A stretch of 64,000 nt of DNA, taken from NCBI RefSeq assembly GCF_022605725.1, contig NC_065552.1:16696785-16760784 (forward strand). The letters are read 5' to 3'. Position numbers and translations under genes: made by a program. Origin of the DNA: Anthonomus grandis grandis. Its lineage: Eukaryota > Arthropoda > Insecta > Coleoptera > Curculionidae. A model generated the notes under the pieces. The model made no database searches. It worked only from the letters and a program-made list of their open reading frames with translations, and was not told the DNA's origin. The stretch's first letter is position 1. Every line of letters starts with the position of its first letter. Of the stretch, positions 1-11,217 are shown piece by piece.

Positions 1-391
1 ATTATATCAAGGAAGAAGCGCATCATAAACGTAGAAGAGGGGATCATAGAAATAAACCTAAATAAAAACTGACTAACACGTTGAAGGGCGCGGCCAGTTT
101 GATAGTAAATAAAAATTAAGACAGTACCTTTTTTATAAGAAATGGAAAAGTATGTGGATTAATGTTATTTCTGACCCAAAAAAATATAAGAACCAATAGT
201 TTTTGGAACTTTTTCGCTTTTTTTGAGACGCAGATCGGCGTTGTGATCTATTTGAAAGTTTTTTTACATAATATAAACAGAACGCAGATAGACGTCAGAG
301 GCTGTACGGCGTCAATTAATTTTTTGCAGTAAACATTAAAAATAAACAGTTTTAATTTTTTTATCAAGCACAAAGTTGTTAAGTTATTCAT

Positions 392-1700
392 TCATTTAGC
401 AAATTGTGCCACTCTTCAAAACAGGCAAGACACAAAGCTGGTTTTTCTGGACACCTTTTGTACCTGTAGCTAGTCTCCTTACGAATGCCTTTTTTTGGAA
501 CGCATTTTGCATCTCAGAAAAACTGATTTTTTCTCGGACTTAGGTCCGGGAGTACCAGGATTTTTTTCAGGCTAGTAATCTACATTTTTACTTCTTATGA
601 CTGGAGTAGGCTGGCTGGATACATTGTCAGTTCATCTTCTATCGTTCTTATATCTTGTCACTAGATTTGGCCAACTTTTAGCAGCGATTTGACAAGTTAA
701 TACAATACTGCGATAGATGCGTGCGATAAAATGCGTTCCATACACATATATCCGACAGATGAAAAATGATATTTAATACCAAGAAATTAATTTTCGTGAT
801 GATGAGTAAGGTCAACTTCAGATATTATAAATTATAACTAACCCCGTTGATTTGTTTCTTTACCAAATTTATTTTTTATGGCTATAAGACGTTAATGGTT
901 ACGTGTTATTATAACAAGTACGTCCCTGTTGTCTTTACATTTGGAAACATAAACATGTTTTTTGCGGACCCAAACGTGTTTACTTTTTTATTTTTTTAAC
1001 AAGCTCTTTGGGGTTTCCTCGTCGATTGGATTTACGAGTTGCATGAGACTTAAGGCTTAGTAGTTTATCCGATAGTTCAAAGCTATAGTATTTATCCGTG
1101 AACAATTCATATCCCTTTAAGAGGTAAGGTCTCATCAACTTTAGTACTAAGCCCCAACTTTGCTATTACTTGAATTATTGATTGTTGCGCCATATACATC
1201 TCTACATTCATCTGAGGTTGTTAATATTATAGTACTTTATTTTCAACCAAATATTTTGGTTGAAAATAAAGCATATCTGTGCGAAAAGTAATGACGTTTA
1301 TTAGAAGTAGATATTTGCCCTTGCAGTAAACAAAGACCTAAAAATAGCATCGACTCTTCAACAGTAAAAAAAAGGCCGAAAAGTTAAATTCTTGGATCTT
1401 CTTGTTTGGATTTGGAACTAGCAACTAATGCCCCACCGTAGTCATTTGTACACTGAATAATAAAGTCCAGAATATTTGGCGTAAAACACAGTTTAAACAC
1501 TTCCAGAGGATTTGTTCTAGGTTCAATATTTACTCTGATACCACTATAGTACTTAGATCAAAGTTAAAATCTGGAATAGGAGCTCTTGTGGTTATCCAGT
1601 CTCTATATTCGACACAGGTAGAGCAGAAGGTATATTTTTATTTTCTGGTTTAGAACTATCGTCTTGTAAATTGATTGATACCTTTTCGTCTTCTAGTTGC
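392..1700 (-). pseudogene. Degenerate piggyBac transposase
   Basis: This is a decayed DDE transposase of the piggyBac superfamily, which cuts and pastes at TTAA sites. Reading the minus strand, blocks near 1,560-1,400 resemble the early domain (a stretch like ILDFIIQCTNDYGG, in broken frames). 1,140-960 gives PYLLKGYELFTDKYYSFEL, the conserved segment that carries a catalytic Asp in the family, followed by RKSNRRGNPKELVKK. 500-392 gives KETSYRYKRCPEKPAL followed by CLACFEEWH, the C-terminal cysteine-rich domain. The frames are broken by stops and shifts, so no product is expected. A 17-bp-arm hairpin at 1,235-1,271 lies inside it. I did not find the TIRs or TTAA duplications. The family call rests on motif order and is good; the limits are approximate. 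Confidence 0.6.
1235..1271. repeat. Perfect hairpin, 17-bp arms
   Basis: The arms 1,235-1,251 (CTTTATTTTCAACCAAA) and 1,255-1,271 are exact reverse complements separated by 3 nt. It lies inside the decayed piggyBac copy, and no function is evident. Confidence 0.85.
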
Positions 1701-2222
1701 TTTTCTTATACTCTTTTTTAGCTTTTGAAACTAGACAAACACTAATCCAGCAAATTACTCAATCACTTGCCTTATTTATCTAAGAAATCTGCGTAGAAAA
1801 CATAAATTGTAAAGCACGTGTAGCATACCTTACAACAGAGTGACACGACCTCATATACCGGGTGGTGCGTCGCCGAGGGGAACATAGGAAAATCCATGTA
1901 AATTTTAAGGGGGTCAATTATTGGCTTCCCTGTACATTTCATAGAAAAAATTTAAGATAACTTTTTGAAGAGACCAATCTGGCAATTATTCAATTAATTA
2001 TTCAAATATTCAATTCAATGTAATTGCAAAATTAGCAAATTTTCGGTTCAGGTAAAACCAAACGGGCCCCAGTAAAATGAATATTGTCACTGAAGTGAGG
2101 AAAAGTGTCAATAAATCAGTGATAGTCGATATTTGAAAACAAGTATGAATTATTCAATCGACTAAAAAATAGCCATAATTAAGTGGCATTATGCGGGAAA
2201 CAGTTTTGGAGCAGTATCTGAA

Positions 2223-2930
2223 ATGTTTTCAGCTTATTTCCCCACCAAGCCCATTCCGTCCATTTCAACTATTAAACCTATTGTCAATAAGTTCAAGTCC
2301 AAAGGTACCGTAATAAATAATTGTAAATGTTCAACTCAGGATATCGAAAATAGAGCCGAAGAAAGAGAGAACAGAGATCTTAATATTCTACTGAGTGCGG
2401 AGGAAAACAAGATGGTTAGTACGAGGGTTCTTGGGCAAGAGGTAAATAAACATCATACAACGGTATTGCGCACTTTAAAAAAACACAAATATTATTCGTA
2501 TAAATTCGAAAAACATCAAGAGCTGCAGGAAGGAGATGAAGAGCGAAGAATGGCATTTTGTTTTGAAATGATGGAAAGAGTGATAGGAATTTTTTAAGAA
2601 ATATTTGTTTTACCGATGAATGTACATTTACCCTCAACAATGAACCAAATATTCAGAATTGCCAGTATTGGAGCCAAGAAAATGAACATCGCTTTGTTGA
2701 TACTCGGACACAATATCCCCAAAAAACAAATTTATTCGTGGGAATTATCGGACACCATATCTTTGGACCCTTTTGCCCGGCCCATAATACCCGTATGGTT
2801 AGAGAGTGCTTGGAAAATGCTTTTAAAGGCAATATTATTGGTCCACGGTACCGGATAATAGGGCCAGGCACAGATTTTGATTTTTTCCCTGTAAACAAAG
2901 CTAGATATGAGTAAGGCTCAAAAGGCAAGA
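2223..2930 (+). pseudogene. Degenerate Tc1/mariner-superfamily transposase
   Basis: Residues encoded from 2,223 give the N-terminal helix-turn-helix part (a PSISTIKPIVNKFKSKGTV stretch, then EENKMVSTRVLGQEVNKHH). They end in FCFEMMERV, the segment that precedes the first catalytic Asp in this group. After a frameshift near 2,597 a second frame gives FTDECTFTLNNE, with the catalytic D, then QNCQYWSQENEH and a QYPQKTNLFVGIIGHHI-type block. The third catalytic region is not visible. The family matches that of the intact minus-strand transposase at 9,635-10,726, which has the parallel FSDEATF and QNCRYWATENPH blocks, but this copy is clearly older and from a different lineage. Confidence 0.65.
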
Positions 2931-3354
2931 CATTATTGACCGCTTAATCTTAAACAAAAATTCAATTGTCAAAAAAGCGGTGGCGTACCATAATTTTACC
3001 TATAAGTATCAAGTAGGTAGCCCTCTAAAACGTTACTGGAATTAATAAATTTATTTTATTCCCACCAAAGCAGGGCCTTTATGACGACAAATAAGCCTAC
3101 CAAATTTTATTTAAATCGTCTGTGAAGATTTTGAATAATTGATAAAAAACCGATTTTATTAAAAAAACTTGTATACTCTGTATCTAGAAAACGAAGCAAG
3201 TTAGGGCATACGTTTACATGAAAAAAGTTCTTATTTTTTGCTGGTAAATACGCCTTTGAAATCTTTGCCCTCGATGTTGAATCACCCTGTATATACGTTC
3301 CTAGCATACATCCACGAGTGCCTCAATTTGCATTGAACATATTTATCTCCGACC

Positions 3355-4013
3355 TTTGACTCCGCTTTCTAACGACCTAAATGACTGCGTGATGTTATAT
3401 TTTTGGAGATTCAATAAAAACATTTCTCACTATACCAGAGATTCGAAGCTTGGTTCTTAAAATGACCATGAACAATGGTAATCTTTTATTAAAGACATCT
3501 AGAAGACATTAATATTCCAATAAGAGCATTTTTAAACGACGTCGGAAAATGAACTACTCTCACATTCTCATGTATATCAGCAGAATGTCCCACAGATAGT
3601 AGATGATTAGCAAAAGTTGATTTCGTTTCCGTGAAGTCAGAGTTCCTATGTTTGTTATACAGGTTTAAGTGTTTCAATACCCTGGTGTGGATTTGACGAC
3701 CAGATTGGCCTACATAAACTGCGTCACAATCCCCGCAGCTCAGCGAATAAACTCCCGATTTAGTTAAGTGATCCCTACTGTCCTTAGTTACTTAATGATT
3801 AATTGTCAGTCAATTTGACTCCGCTTTTTAACGACCTAAATGACTGCGTGAAGTTGATATTTTGGAGATACAACAAAAACATTTCTCACTATACCAGAGA
3901 TTCGAAGCTTGGATCTTAAAATGACCATGAACAATGGTAATCTTTTATTAAAAACATCTAGAAAACCTTCATATTCCAATAAGAGCATTTTTAAACGACG
4001 TCGGAAAATATTA
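3355..4013. repeat. Direct repeat pair of about 195 bp
   Basis: 3,355-3,549 and 3,817-4,013 are close direct repeats. Both begin around TTTGACTCCGCTTT and both contain ACGACCTAAATGACTGCGTG and CATTTTTAAACGACGTCGGA. They flank GIY-YIG copy B. The plus strand of the second unit is open (3,909-4,103) with a basic product I do not recognise. Confidence 0.8.
3489..3785 (-). pseudogene. Penelope GIY-YIG endonuclease fragment (duplicate B)
   Basis: The minus-strand translation gives GVYSLSCGDCDAVYVGQSGR (GVY then YVG, matching GIY-YIG), then IHTRVLKHLNLYNKHRNSDF and KSTFANHLLSVGHSADIHEN, ending in a short unrelated tail. This copy retains the YVG block deleted in the copy at 4,750-4,990. The reading frame is short and detached from any RT, so it is a fragment. 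Confidence 0.7.
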
Positions 4014-4309
4014 AGCGATGTCAGCAATCTCTTAACTCTACAAAGAAATGCTTTTGATAGATCGCGAAAGATAGCTGCGGAAACATCTACATCATTAATC
4101 TGACAGTAAAGTTTGTAAAGAAAGTTCTAGATTCCGTCGCATTACTGAACACCAAACTGAAATGCTTTAGGAATATTCTTTTTAATTTATTCTTAGAGAG
4201 TTGATCATTCTGCAATTATTAGTTTCTCAAATAATTTAAACAAGGTAGTCAAGAGAGAAATACCAAGAAATAGTCCATTTTTTCTTAAATAGACCGGCTT
4301 ACATTAAAT

Positions 4310-4420
4310 GGTAATGAAATAAGTCTAAGTCACAGGTCTCAAATTTATTAAATTAAAGTCAAAGGATTACATGTGTTTCGCCCATACTAGGCATCATCAG
4401 ATCCACTGTAAAAAGAAACA
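4310..4420 (-). repeat. Penelope-type terminal segment with CTGATGA hairpin
   Basis: Read on the minus strand this segment contains CTGATGA, one extra base, a short GCC/GGGC-type hairpin, then GCGAAACACATGTAA. The outer part matches, in inverse orientation, the segment at 14,090-14,165 (AAATTTGAGACCTGTGACTT). The arrangement recurs at the ends of other Penelope copies in the window and resembles the hammerhead-ribozyme-like motif described for this class. It is not a perfect hammerhead core. Confidence 0.55.
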
Positions 4421-4749
4421 TAAACAATAAGCTTTATAAAATCTTACCAACTAAACCTAATTTGCACTAAAATTACAAGCTAGTAGCTTCCTACCTTCGG
4501 TATTCACTAATAAAAAGAACGCAAAAAAGAAGCAAAGAACAACACTACATGAGATAAGTCAAGGGAAGAAATTAAGTTAAATATTAGATAGCGTTAAGGT
4601 TTACGCTAAACCGAGCCGGTGTAATATGGTTATTTTATGAGCATCTGAAGGCAAGGTCAAATTGTTAAAAATCACGTGGTGTTCAAAAGTAAAAATGTCG
4701 TTGACGCAGTTGAGTACTGGACTTTTCTTAGCTTTTGTTATTTCTAATT

Positions 4750-4990
4750 TCACCAGAAGATCAACTTTCTACCCTTAGGACATTCATGCAATACTCTCAC
4801 ATTCTCATGTATAGTAGCAGAATGGCCCACAGATAGTAGATGATTAGCAAAAGTTGATTTCGTTTCCGTGAAGTCAGAGTTCCTATGTTTGTTGTACAGG
4901 TTTAAGTGTTCCAATACCCTGGTGTGGATACACAATCCCCGCAGCTCAGCGAATAAACTCCCGATTTAGTTAAGTGATCCCTACTGTCAA
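4750..4990 (-). pseudogene. Penelope GIY-YIG endonuclease fragment (duplicate A)
   Basis: The minus-strand translation runs from GVYSLSCGDC (the GIY-type block) through HTRVLEHLNLYNKHRNSDF to KSTFANHLLSVGHSATIHEN, the His/Asn-containing part of the GIY-YIG fold used by Penelope elements. A short deletion near 4,930 removes the VYVGQSGRQ (YIG) block that the other copy keeps. It is nearly identical to 3,540-3,780. Confidence 0.7.
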
Positions 4991-5207
4991 GTAGAGTTCA
5001 AGCAAGTTTTCAACTGTAAGTTTTAAACAATATGGAAAAATTAGGGTTTTTTAAATTGTAGGGAAAAGTTACCAAAATAACTTAAGACAACGGAATTTTA
5101 ATTTGTTTATATCTGGTTTATTATGTACTATATTGGAAGACAATTTATATTTATTGTAAAATTTAAAAAATAATTTATTTATTGAGTTAATTGGGAACCT
5201 ATTAATA

Positions 5208-5920
5208 TCAGCAATATGTTTTATTGTGTCTAGTTCTTTCTGAAATGCTGTTTTTGAAAGTGGGATTTTGAAAGTCTATAGAAGTAACTATTGAAAGCAG
5301 CGAATTTAGGTAAATAAGGAGAAATTGAATTATATTATCTGTGCAAGAAGCTTTTCTGTAAATTTCAAAAGAAATTTTTCCATTTTCTCTATTTAGTAAT
5401 AAGTCCAAGAAAGGTAGTTTCTTCTGGTTTTCTTTTTCTAACGTGAACTCAAATTCGGTGTATAGTTCATTTATGTAAGTCATACAATTATTCAACTTAT
5501 TGTCCCCTCCATCCCACACAATATAAATGAAGACCACGTATCTTTCATATAAAATTATATTGTTGGTAAAGTGGTTAGTCATAGTTTTACTTTCCAAGTT
5601 GTGCATGAAAACTTCGCTAAGGAAATGAGAGAGACAACACCCCATAGCCAACCCAGCGATCTGTCTGAAAAAAGTTTTGTTCAAGTAGTAGACTCAACAG
5701 GGTTTTCAGATTATCTGTCACGATTTTAGGTAAGTTGGTTTTATTCAAAAGGTCAGTGACAAGCGATATGCAATCTTTAGTTGGGATACTCGGAAAAAAG
5801 TTTTTGACATCTAGGGAAATTAAGATTGCTCTCTTTGGAATTGAAGTATCCTTTAAACTATTAGCGTTGATTGAGAATATGGGAAGATACGCAAATTTAC
5901 GGGCAAAATTGTGCCACTAA
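5208..5920 (-). pseudogene. Penelope-like reverse transcriptase fragment
   Basis: Read on the minus strand from 5,920, the translation contains ILISLDVKNFFPSIPT, the Penelope equivalent of the catalytic DV(N)SLFTNIP block. After a frame change near 5,684 it gives IAGLAMGCCLSHFLSE, then ERYVVFIY at the place where the YVDD active site should be, then FEFTLEKENQKKLPFLDLLL and FEIYRKASCTDNIIQ, which are standard Penelope blocks. Replacement of the YVDD aspartates (the frame reads YVVF) and the frameshift show it is dead. It belongs with the GIY-YIG fragments at 4,750-4,990 and 3,489-3,785. Confidence 0.75.
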
Positions 5921-6408
5921 AAGCGGCCGACGAATAGATGACGCTACAAGAGGCGCGCCCCAGTCTCATTTAAAAATCTCGTGTATCATTTCATTCCCTT
6001 CTGGAGAGCGGACGAACGGCTTAGGAATTTTCGCACAGACCTAAATTATTAAATTTGGATTTCCTTTATCATTTTTTAATACTTTTAATTGACCATATTT
6101 ATTTTGTTTGTTTGTAAATACAACTTGTTTAATATGCCGTCACTTAAAATGAATATTTGCATTTATCGTGGATGCAATAACGTGAAGAAAAGGACAAACA
6201 ATATAAGCTTTTTTCCCTGTAAAAAAGCCAAACATACTCGCTGAGTGGATAAATAATTGTGGAAACCAGGAAATATACGTTATGGATGAGGTTTTAATAA
6301 CAAAATAGACTTATTTGTAAAAAACATTTTAATAAAGACTACATTTATATAAGTGGCCGAACGAATGATGCTGCATAAGACGGCTGTTCTTAAATTTTGG
6401 AAAGGTAA

Positions 6409-7060
6409 GTAATCTTTAAGAAGAGCATATTTTGACATTCAGTTGTTTTCTGTGTGACACTAACTTTCTTATTTTAAATGAACCACTTGGTATGGTACTA
6501 CATATTTTAATAGAAAATCATATTCTAAAAAAAATTATACCCTATTTGCTACTTCTTTGTTTTATAATCATAGATTTTTTTAAAATTTTAAATAGGGTGC
6601 CATGAAAGTGACACGCAAAAATAGTTTTTACTGTATTATATTACTTAGGTCTGTTAGATGCCCATTTTAAAAAGTCCAAACCCGTATTTTTGGCATTTAC
6701 TTTATTTTTTTTAATATCCCATTATTGGGAACAACCACTTTTAAAATGCAAGTTTTTTTTGCATATAATTTGTTATGGTTAATTTTTAAATTGATTGATA
6801 AATAACTCCATAAGAAGAAAAAGAAACTTTGTCATACATATAAATCCATTTAATTTGTAAATTAAAGGTAATAAAAATAGCATAGAAGGCTTTGATCTAT
6901 TCAATAGCCTTTACAATGACACAACTGCCTATTTATTTATGTGTCATTTCTCAACCGACATAACACATGATATTTTTTCAAACGACATTACTAATTGAGA
7001 ATAAAACAAGAAATGTTTTAATGCAATTTTTTTAAAAATATTTTAATACTACATATGACT
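6409..7060. repeat. Foldback-family arm inside the P-element intron
   Basis: This AT-rich stretch is similar over several hundred bases to both arms of the element at 51,841-55,414. Shared blocks include AAGAGCAT then TTTTGACAT, GACACTAACTTTC, AAATAGGGTGCCAT and CATAGAAGGCTTTGAT. The terminal TACCGGGTG end is missing here, so it is a truncated copy or an internal piece. Confidence 0.6.
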
Positions 7061-7283
7061 ACATAATATATGTAATTTGATTAATTTTAAACTGAAAAAA
7101 TACATTCTATTAACATTTAACTAGCTTAATGTAGTATACACACAAGAGGTAAATAAACAAACTTGATTTTTAATTTAATGTATTTTTTAGAGATAAAGTT
7201 CAAGCTCGTCATAGTACAAGTAGTAGAACTGTATCTGATAAAGGAACAAGTTTTGAAGACACTGATAATATACTTACTTGATC

Positions 7284-8029
7284 AAAATGGACCGTATAAC
7301 GTAAGTAAAAACGATTTTGTTTTTTAGTAAATAGATATCAATAATACCCTCAGAACACTTTTTACTCTAATAATTGAAATGCAAAAGTGAAGAGTGTGAT
7401 ATATTTACTTTCTTTCTCGGTTTTCAATAAGCTATCACAGTTCATATAAAATTTTTATTTTCCGAATCCAGAACTAATTATAGGATTTTTATCTTTATTA
7501 ACTTTTTGTTAGTGCATGCTATTAATGATCACAGGAACCAAAGTTTGCTGTTACGAAAGCATCAAAGTCACACATAGTTTATATCATTATTTGGTCAATA
7601 ACTTTATTATACATAAAAATTTCATGTATTTCGAAATATTTATTTTTTTATTTTTAAAAGTGGTATTACAAAGATCTAGTGGCAATATTAATGTTAAGTT
7701 GAAATAATGATAATTATACAGGGTGTCATTGAGTAAGTGTCATTGTGTAAAAAAATTGGGAGGGTACTATAACTCCTAAAAATACTAAAAAAAGATTTTA
7801 TATGTATAGGGCAGAAAATGCATATTAAGGGAGTTAGGGGCACTGAAAGGGTGAATTTAAGAAACTTTTTTTTTTAAATGGTAGGCTTAAAAAATGAAAT
7901 AAAATTTCGAAAAAAAAATCCTCAGCCATAAATTTGACTCTGAATCAAATAGTGATACTGAAAAATTAATTAATTAAAACAATTTTGGTTTCAGCTGAAA
8001 GCTAAAAACTCAAGAAAAAAAAGGTAAAA
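7284..8029. other. Gene-poor stretch within P element A
   Basis: No supportable gene. It is AT-rich intron-like sequence. ACAGGGTGTCATTGAGTAAG at 7,721 resembles a transposon terminus, but no partner end was found. Confidence 0.4.
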
Positions 8030-9290
8030 ATGAAGTACCCGAAAGTTCGGATTCAGATATTGAAGACGTTCAGATTTTTAGATTCAGTCCACACTTGCCT
8101 CGTTTTGATAACTTTAAAGAAACTGCTTATCAAAAGCCACAATGTAAGGCGCTTATGTTTGGCGATATAGTAACCCCACCTTCAACCAAATCGCACGTAA
8201 GGAGAAGATGCACAATTTGAAAGTTAGGCTGGATAATTTTAAGAAAAAGCTGCTAGTGCAGAAAATGCCAAATATTCGCTTAAGAAGAAAAGCTTCTACG
8301 CAAGAGTACTTGACCAACCTATTTAAAGGCAAAAGTCAAAGCGTGAAAATATTTATTGGCATGCAGTTTCCATCGCGAAAAAAAACTTTTGGAAAACAAA
8401 TGAAAAGCATTTCGCTCTTTCCATGTATTATAAATCGTCTGGATGCTACACATTTTTTGCTATTTTAGGTCCAAGGGACCTGTAAAAGGGGATATATTAT
8501 CGCAATTAATCGAACATGTAATTCAAGGGTTACATAAACTTGACACTATTACCTGTAGCCCTTGTGTGCGATTAAGAAGAACAACAGAAATACTTTAAAA
8601 AATCTTGGAGCTTCAAAAATGAACCCAGAAATAAGAATTAATGAAGGAAAAATATTTACTATATTTGATGTACCTCATCTAATCAAAAGTTTACGAAATA
8701 ATTTAATGAACCCAAAATTGAAAATTCTGGTAAACGAGAAATTAGTAACTTGGACTGATATCTTTAAAATTTATGAATTGAATCGAAAAAGTAAAACTAC
8801 TAGGATGTTGACAAAACTTACAGATGCACATTTAAAGCAAAATTGTTTTCAAAAAACGAGAGTAAAATATGCTGTTCAAATCTTTTCCCATTCCGGTGCT
8901 GCCCTGATAGTATTACTGCGCGACATACCGCAGATTTTTTAGAAAATATTAATAGCATTTTGGATGCCTTAAATAGTAACATTTTATTTGATGCAAATCC
9001 AAATAGGCGTCCTCTATCGAATGAACAACCTACTTCATTAAATAATTTAAAACATGGACTGGACCATTTTAAGACGATCGAAGTGTTTGAAGAGAATGGT
9101 AAAAAAAGAAATAATATTATTATTTAAATGGATTTATCTGGACACTGACGATATTTGGCAACAAATCAGATCAGATGGAGAGTCTGATACAATTTTGTCA
9201 TGTCAGATTCAGGATTACATGACCTAAACCCTACTTACAGCTTAGAAAGTACATGCACCGAAGAGGTGACCTTAAAGACTTGCTCTAATG

Positions 9291-11217
9291 TACAGTGCGA
9301 ACGTAAAGGTTGGAATAAATTCATTTAAAATTCAGGGGTATGTTCAAAAAAAAAAAAACGCTCGTACATGTCGATTTTTATTTTTAACTGCGGGTTTTCT
9401 TACTATAATTTTATGTATACAGGGTGGCCCAAAAATAAGTTACGGTCGTCAACGTAATTTTTTTAAATGTAAACACCTATTTTTTATTTTAGATTTAGGT
9501 TCTACATCAAATTCTAAGTACATTTCATGTACCATGTCCTATACCTAAACTCGACCGTTGACGATTGAACACAATAAAAGGCTATTTTTGGAAGAGTTAT
9601 TTATATCAAGCAAGAATACATAAAAATATTTTAATTAATTTATTAAGTGTTGAAAATGGCTGCCACGAACCTCTTGGCAATATCCCAGTCGATGCTGAAA
9701 TTCTTGTAAAACGTTATCGATAACAGAAGGTTCTATCAATCTTATTTCTTCCGCTATTCTAATTTTTAAGTCTTCAATGTTGTTTGGCCGATTAACATAA
9801 ACTTTGGACTTAAGATACCCCCACAAAAAAAAATCTAAAGGAGTCAGATCCGGCGATCTGGCCGGCCATTCAATTGCACCCCTCCGACCAATCCAACGTC
9901 CAGGGAAAACGGTATCCAGGTACTGGCGCACGGGACGAGTGTAATGGGCTGGAGCTCCATCTTGCTGATACCATAAGGAATTATCTAATATATCCGGGTC
10001 TTCTGGATCGGGGTATAAAGTGGCAAGGCATGGAACCAAGTCATTTTCTAAAAACTCTAAATACCTCTCACCATTTAAGTATCCTTCAAAGAAAAAGGGC
10101 CCTATAACCCTGTTTTCAATCACCCCCGCCCAAACATTTACTTTTTGAGGGACTTGGCTGTGGCACTCCATCATCCAGTGCGGATTTTCAGTAGCCCAAT
10201 ATCGGCAGTTTTGCCGGTTTACACTACCATGAAGACAAAACGTTGCCTCATCAGAAAATACAATTTTTTTTGAAAATTGTGGATTAGCATGGCACAAGTC
10301 CATAAGTCTCTCACAAAATTCTAAAAGCCTATCTGGGTCATCTTCATTTTCATGTTCATGAACCAATTGAACTTTGTAAGGGTGCCATTTATTTATACCT
10401 AAATACTTAACGACGGATGTCTGGGATATCTGATTTTCTAACGCAATATTGCGATTCGTTTTATGGCAATCTTCTTCAACTGCCAGCAAAACATTTAGTT
10501 GCTTCTCTTCTGATATACTTGACCGACCTTTCGTATAATTATCCCTGACATGACCCAAATCCCGATATTTCTGTTCTATTTTACTGACAGTACTTTGAGA
10601 TATACGTGGCCTATCAGGATACTTGGCATGATAAATTTCACAGACTTCCATCTGAGTGCGCATCCTGTTTCCATAACCAATCATCATCAAAATCTCTATT
10701 CGCTCTTGCTCACTAAGACGTACCATTTTTTGAAATTTTAATTTTATCTTTTGATAAACTTAACACAAGCAAAACTTTGCTTAGGCATCTAAATCAAACT
10801 AAATTCACTCAAAATTATTTGATGTCAACAAATTGTGACAAGTTAACAATCAAAAACACCAACCACAAATGTAAATAACCAAACAATAACTGATAGGTTG
10901 CTTGATATAAATAACTCTTCCAAAAATAGCCTTTTATTGTGTTCAATCGTCAACGGTCGAGTTTAGGTATAGGACATGGTACATGAAATGTACTTAGAAT
11001 TTGATGTAGAACCTAAATCTAAAATAAAAAATAGGTGTTTACATTTAAAAAAATTACGTTGATGACCGTAACTTATTTTTGGGCCACCCTGTATACATAA
11101 AATTATAGTAAGAAAACCCGCACTTAAAAATAAAAATCGACATGTCCGAGCGTTTTTTTTTTGAACATACCCCTGAATTTTAAATGTATTTATTCCAACC
11201 TTTACGTTCGCACTGTA
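9291..11217 (-). mobile_element. Intact long-TIR DD41D Tc1/mariner element, 1,927 bp
   Basis: The terminal inverted repeats are about 320 bp: 9,291-9,612 and 10,898-11,217, differing at only a few positions. They begin TACAGTGCGAACGT and end with its complement ACGTTCGCACTGTA, consistent with insertion at TA. One uninterrupted transposase gene lies between them on the minus strand. The flanks match a contiguous region near 48,150 in another P-element copy, which marks the empty site. Near-identical arms and an open gene suggest a recent insertion. It could still be active, but this is inference. Confidence 0.9.
9635..10726 (-). CDS. Mariner-superfamily transposase (DD41D), 363 aa
   Basis: This is a complete transposase that would cut out and insert its own element at TA dinucleotides. 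Residues 1-120 form the helix-turn-helix DNA-binding region (KERI-type first helix LSEQERIEILMMIGYG; second helix SQTSVVKYLG). The DDE/D catalytic core follows: first Asp in VFSDEATFCLHG, second in WYQQDGAPAH, third in RSPDLTPLDFFLWGYLK. I count 41 residues between the second and third Asp, the DD41D spacing of rosa-type elements. There are no internal stops or frameshifts. The ATG at 10,726 is the first in frame after an upstream AT-rich leader and gives a usual length. The gene sits between 320-bp inverted repeats inside a dead P element. It is the only clearly intact transposase in the window. Confidence 0.92.
   Translation of the reverse strand: MVRLSEQERIEILMMIGYGNRMRTQMEVCEIYHAKYPDRPRISQSTVSKIEQKYRDLGHVRDNYTKGRSSISEEKQLNVLLAVEEDCHKTNRNIALENQISQTSVVKYLGINKWHPYKVQLVHEHENEDDPDRLLEFCERLMDLCHANPQFSKKIVFSDEATFCLHGSVNRQNCRYWATENPHWMMECHSQVPQKVNVWAGVIENRVIGPFFFEGYLNGERYLEFLENDLVPCLATLYPDPEDPDILDNSLWYQQDGAPAHYTRPVRQYLDTVFPGRWIGRRGAIEWPARSPDLTPLDFFLWGYLKSKVYVNRPNNIEDLKIRIAEEIRLIEPSVIDNVLQEFQHRLGYCQEVRGSHFQHLIN

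Larger units (their letters stand above)
3355..5925 (-). mobile_element. Rearranged Penelope-like element (copy 1)
   Basis: This is a minus-strand Penelope-like retroelement (reverse transcriptase followed by a GIY-YIG endonuclease). The RT part lies at 5,208-5,920, and the endonuclease part is present twice, at 4,750-4,990 and 3,489-3,785. A related end segment lies at 4,310-4,420, and a duplicated segment of about 195 bp lies at 3,355-3,549 and 3,817-4,013. The block order is therefore scrambled relative to one simple element. Partial tandem copies are known for Penelope elements, so duplication at integration is one explanation; recombination between copies is another. The upstream part of the RT breaks off near 5,920, where the P element begins. 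Confidence 0.7.
6134..9240 (+). pseudogene. P-element-like THAP transposase, internally deleted
   Basis: The N-terminus (ATG 6,134) reads MPSLKMNICIYRGCNNVKKR, then ISFFPCKKAK, the start of a C2CH THAP DNA-binding domain. A later frame gives the HF and NKDYIYI part, and a GT donor follows near 6,408. A short exon near 7,190-7,283 gives RDKVQARHSTSSRTVSDKG. The main body resumes near 8,030 and runs to 9,127 in several frames, including FTIFDVPHLIKSLRNNL, the conserved block after the catalytic centre in P transposases. Compared with the copy at 48,240-50,110, the segment with the LLFDE catalytic motif is deleted near 8,465, where the sequence jumps to the GPVK-type block. It is also frameshifted, so it is non-functional. 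Confidence 0.65.

Noticed and set aside
1851..1875. ACCGGGTGGTGCGTCGCC resembling a transposon end
   Set aside because: Differs from the TACCGGGTGACAC family after nine bases and no partner end was found.
3909..4103. Basic plus-strand frame as a real gene
   Set aside because: Part of a local direct repeat amid Penelope debris, with no recognised domain; not enough to call a gene.
7721..7745. ACAGGGTGTCATTGAGTAAG as a possible terminal repeat
   Set aside because: Single occurrence with no inverted partner; noted only within the gap entry.
9874..10107. Plus-strand open frame of 77 codons
   Set aside because: It is the antisense shadow of the intact mariner transposase.
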